64,000 bases of DNA from Rheinheimera aquimaris (GTDB lineage Bacteria; Pseudomonadota; Gammaproteobacteria; Enterobacterales; Alteromonadaceae), in the NCBI RefSeq assembly GCF_020531985.1, contig NZ_JAJAVQ010000003.1:372001-436000 (forward strand), given 5' to 3'. Each line of letters begins with the position of its first letter. Position 1 is the first letter of the stretch. Under the pieces are notes generated by a model. The model ran no database searches, was not told where the DNA came from, and worked only from the letters and a program-made list of their open reading frames with translations. Of the stretch, positions 61,338-64,000 are shown in pieces. The translations under genes and the position numbers were made by a program.

Positions 61338-61985
61338 TTAGCGTCGGTTCGCGATTCTGGCAACAGCCTGCTGCAGGCTGACAATATTTTCACCGGCAGG
61401 TATTTGCTTCTCTGGCTGGGCATTATCGGCTGTTAACCCGTGCAGCCGCTGTCTGATCTGATGCAGGCTATCCTGTTGTGACGCATCTGCTGCCGTCGTT
61501 TGAGTGTCGGCGGTTAAAGCGCCAGCCAGCCGCTGGCGTACCGCGGCCAGCGGATCTGTTGCCGGTTCAACCAGCCCGAGCTTTTCCAGCGTCAGTCCCT
61601 GCTCGGCCATCCGCTGTAGCAGTTGCTCTGACGGCAAGCGCAGCGCTGTGCAGGCAAACTCAAGCTGCTCCCGCACGCTGGTTTGCTGCGCCAGGTTTAA
61701 CGCCTGTATCGCGGCAGACAACTTTTGCGCAGATAAAAACAGCGACCGCATATGGCTGCGTAGCACCGTATCTGAACACTCAGGCAACTCAGATACAGCA
61801 GGCGCTGGCGCAAATTCGGCCAGGTCCAGGCCCTCGGCGCGCATTTGCCGCAGCAATTCTTTATCCGGGATGCCAAGCTGTTTAATCACCGCCTTGATAT
61901 TGTGCTGAACCTTTAATGCCTCAGCCGCACTGTAACTGGCGAAGACCTGCTGTAAGTTTGTCAAATCGGTCAGAATACGGAACAT
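61338..61985 (-). CDS. Unknown protein with an internal repeat
   Basis: A 215-residue protein without signal peptide. Two copies of a roughly 30-residue unit can be read: residues about 27-57 (IKQLGIPDKELLRQMRAEGLDLAEF) and about 112-142 (CTALRLPSEQLLQRMAEQGLTLEKL), sharing L-x-(I/L)-P-x-x-(E/Q)-L-L-(R/Q)-(Q/R)-M-x-(A/E)-(E/Q)-G-L. The rest is helical with an Ala/Gln-rich tail. I do not recognise the family. It begins 23 bases after the PstS-like/OmpA gene and probably shares its transcript. Confidence 0.65.
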   Translation of the reverse strand: MFRILTDLTNLQQVFASYSAAEALKVQHNIKAVIKQLGIPDKELLRQMRAEGLDLAEFAPAPAVSELPECSDTVLRSHMRSLFLSAQKLSAAIQALNLAQQTSVREQLEFACTALRLPSEQLLQRMAEQGLTLEKLGLVEPATDPLAAVRQRLAGALTADTQTTAADASQQDSLHQIRQRLHGLTADNAQPEKQIPAGENIVSLQQAVARIANRR

Positions 61986-62008
61986 ACACTTTCCTTAGCC
62001 AAGCTTTG

Positions 62009-63685
62009 CTAAATTACCCAAACTTCTACCCTGCGGTTGCGCTCACGGCCGCTTTCGGTGTCGTTATTGGCGACAGGTAGCATCTCACCGTAACTCTCTA
62101 CCGCCATCACCGGAATACCACGGGCTGTAAGCTCACGCTCAACCGCTTTCGCCCGCTTTAACGCCAGTTCAGCATTTTTAGCCACAGCGCCAACCGCATC
62201 AGAAAAGCCCATCAACACTAAGCGACGGCCGGAATTCTGCTCCATAAACCTGACCAGACGCTGTAAGTCACGCTTACCTTTGTTATCCAGCTCGTTGTCG
62301 CCATAGCTAAAACGGAAATTCAATGATAAGCGTTGCCCCTGGCTGGCATAGCTGTTGTAGCTTTGCGGCGCATTGCTTATCGGGTACACCTGCTCGACGC
62401 GGATATTCTGTGAAATCAGGCCGGTCTGTTCGACCAGATGCTGGCCTTCATCCGATATCGCAAACTGAGCAAAGTCTTTTGCTACCTGTGACGCGGCGGT
62501 AGGCGTATACAGGTATAACCGGCGCGACAATGCATAGTCTTCGGTACTGATGGTAAAGCGGGTTGGGTAGATGGGGGTGCTGTCTGCACCTTCTGAAATG
62601 GCCAGCGCCTTATTAAACGAGATGTAGTTTAAGCCGATAAAGCCGATGGCATATTCATCCTGCGATACCTTTGCCGACAATTCAGAGCTTGACTCAAACC
62701 GGCTGGCGTTGCTGCTTAGCTGCTTACCAAACTTGTCCAGTACCAGGCTTTTAAAGGTATCAAAAGTACCGGATTTATCATCCCGGGCATACAGCGTGAT
62801 GGGCTGGTCTGCGCCGCCAAGCTGAGACCAGCGGCTAACGTCACCGGAGAAAATTTTTGCCAGCATTTCCGTCGAAATGGCTTTAAGCGCATTGTTCTGG
62901 TTGACGATCACGGCCAGGCCATCCAGTGCGACGATATGCTCGTTACCTATTTTGCTTAAATCACCCAGCTGTGGCTTTAGCTTTTCGACTTCATCCGCAC
63001 TTATCCGCCGCGACGCCATACCAATATCGGCTTTACCGCTGGCCAAATCTTTAAAGGCCGTGCTGGAGCCGTGCGCATGCAACTCTACCATCTGGGGTGT
63101 GCCAGCTTTGTTAAAGTTCAGTATGCGTTCAACCGGTGACTGCGCCTGCTGCCAGGCAAAACCTTCCGCCTGCTGCTGTTGCAAAAAGGCCTGTAATAAA
63201 GCCGGTGCCAGCTTTTCGCCAACGGTGTTAGAGCCATGCAGACGAAATAACAGCTGTGCAGCAGCAGGTTTGGCCACCGGCACCGTATTAACAGTGACAG
63301 TAGTCGACATTTTGGCTGTCGGCTGCGCTGGTGGTCCAGCAACAACTGCAGCAGGTGACTGATTAAACCACCAGTAAGCACCGCCCGATACCAGAGCCAC
63401 CAATACTGCAGCGACAGCCCACAGCAGTGTTGGCCGGCGTTGAGCAGTAACTGCTTTGGCTTCGGTGTTGGCTTGTTGCTGCAGCTTTTGCTGCACAGCA
63501 GCCAGCATCGCTTCCAGTTGCGGCTGGCGGATTTGTGATAGTTCCTGTAGCACCAGTTGGCGATAAGCAGCGTCATCACGCATTTTCTGCGCAGAGACAG
63601 CAATATCAAACTCGGCTTTGCACAACTGTTCAAGCTGTTGCAGCAAAGGGTATAGGGTGGCAGCATCCTGCATTTTTTCAGTCAC
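62009..63685 (-). CDS. PstS-like binding domain fused to an OmpA-like domain, membrane anchored
   Basis: The 558-residue protein has an N-terminal cytoplasmic helical part (1-85), one membrane segment (about 88-108, LLWAVAAVLVALVSGGAYW), a PstS-like periplasmic binding domain (about 145-425: LHGSNTVGEKLAPALLQAFL, GSSTAFKDLASGKADIGMASR, YARDDKSGTFDTFKSLVL, EYAIGFIGL) and an OmpA-like peptidoglycan-binding domain (about 455-558: NDTESGRERNRRVEVWVI, LVLMGFSDAVG). Known phosphate-binding proteins are free in the periplasm; this one is tied to membrane and wall, so it may be a sensor or anchor. Start at 63685 or ATG 63673. Confidence 0.85.
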   Translation of the reverse strand: MTEKMQDAATLYPLLQQLEQLCKAEFDIAVSAQKMRDDAAYRQLVLQELSQIRQPQLEAMLAAVQQKLQQQANTEAKAVTAQRRPTLLWAVAAVLVALVSGGAYWWFNQSPAAVVAGPPAQPTAKMSTTVTVNTVPVAKPAAAQLLFRLHGSNTVGEKLAPALLQAFLQQQQAEGFAWQQAQSPVERILNFNKAGTPQMVELHAHGSSTAFKDLASGKADIGMASRRISADEVEKLKPQLGDLSKIGNEHIVALDGLAVIVNQNNALKAISTEMLAKIFSGDVSRWSQLGGADQPITLYARDDKSGTFDTFKSLVLDKFGKQLSSNASRFESSSELSAKVSQDEYAIGFIGLNYISFNKALAISEGADSTPIYPTRFTISTEDYALSRRLYLYTPTAASQVAKDFAQFAISDEGQHLVEQTGLISQNIRVEQVYPISNAPQSYNSYASQGQRLSLNFRFSYGDNELDNKGKRDLQRLVRFMEQNSGRRLVLMGFSDAVGAVAKNAELALKRAKAVERELTARGIPVMAVESYGEMLPVANNDTESGRERNRRVEVWVI

Positions 63686-63760
63686 GGCTTACATCTGTCA
63701 GATTTCTCAGGTGCCGACAAGTGTAAAAACCTAATATTTCAACGCCATGACAGAAACAAT

Positions 63761-63782
63761 AAAGCCACCCGAAGGTGGCTTT
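63761..63782 (-). terminator. eno terminator
   Basis: On the minus strand AAAGCCACC, loop TTCG, GGTGGCTTT followed by ATTGTTTC. The UUCG tetraloop makes the hairpin very stable. It comes 33 bases after the eno stop. Confidence 0.85.
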
Positions 63783-63814
63783 GATTATTCAATCAGTATT
63801 TACGCAAGCAGTAA

Positions 63815-64000
<186 letters not shown>

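Overview
The window looks like chromosome of a gammaproteobacterium of the Rheinheimera / Alishewanella / Arsukibacterium type (order Alteromonadales or Chromatiales-like). This is inferred from gene content and order (eno ... ftsB-ispD-ispF-truD-surE-pcm-DUF368-nlpD-rpoS, mutS, cinA, a recA with an SOS box, dnaQ/rnhA), from protein similarity recognised by eye, and from a base composition near 50% GC. No database search was possible.

Layout. 1-2744: the end of a lipid A phosphoethanolamine transferase gene, a periplasmic solute-binding protein, and a decaying PAS-PAS-EAL gene that has lost its GGDEF domain. 3222-10255: an AT-rich signalling island of six genes (REC-HDOD, REC-PAS-GGDEF-EAL, REC with a degenerate HD-GYP, histidine kinase, CheC-type phosphatase, single-domain REC), none of which has a DNA-binding output. 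10677-11276: four identical tRNA-Asp genes with their own promoter and terminator, plus a probable decayed fifth copy. 11305-16723: a TIGR03503-type protein, dnaQ, rnhA, apbE and two tail-to-tail paralogous solute-binding proteins.

16814-36639: the most unusual part, 18 minus-strand genes packed almost without gaps. They encode a TolQ/ExbB protein, two TolR/ExbD proteins and an AgmX/PglI-type TonB-like protein, three large tetratricopeptide/coiled-coil proteins, two small outer-membrane barrels, a DUF4266/DUF3570/TlpA trio, three proteins with c-type heme motifs (one HzsA-like, one with LamG) and a Tat-exported DUF1501 protein. One TolQ plus two TolR plus an AgmX-type protein resembles the Agl/Glt gliding and transport motor of Myxococcus. 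The cytochrome part is not explained by that model. This is my best candidate for an undescribed system.

36751-53146: recA and cinA, then a divergent sugar cassette (MFS permease, isomerase and Gfo/Idh dehydrogenase against a LacI regulator, DUF1080 hydrolase and two-subunit GMC dehydrogenase). It fits a 3-keto-glycoside pathway: periplasmic C3 oxidation, cleavage, uptake and cytoplasmic reduction. Next come mutS, a benE-gntR cassette with an operator palindrome, rpoS and nlpD. The two cassettes split the recA-mutS-rpoS neighbourhood. 53157-58040 is the housekeeping run DUF368-pcm-surE-truD-ispF-ispD-ftsB. 58114-63685 holds an unknown protein, a DUF1569 protein, an EAL-CBS-GGDEF protein, a repeat-containing unknown and a PstS-like/OmpA fusion. 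The window ends in the 3' end of eno with its terminator.
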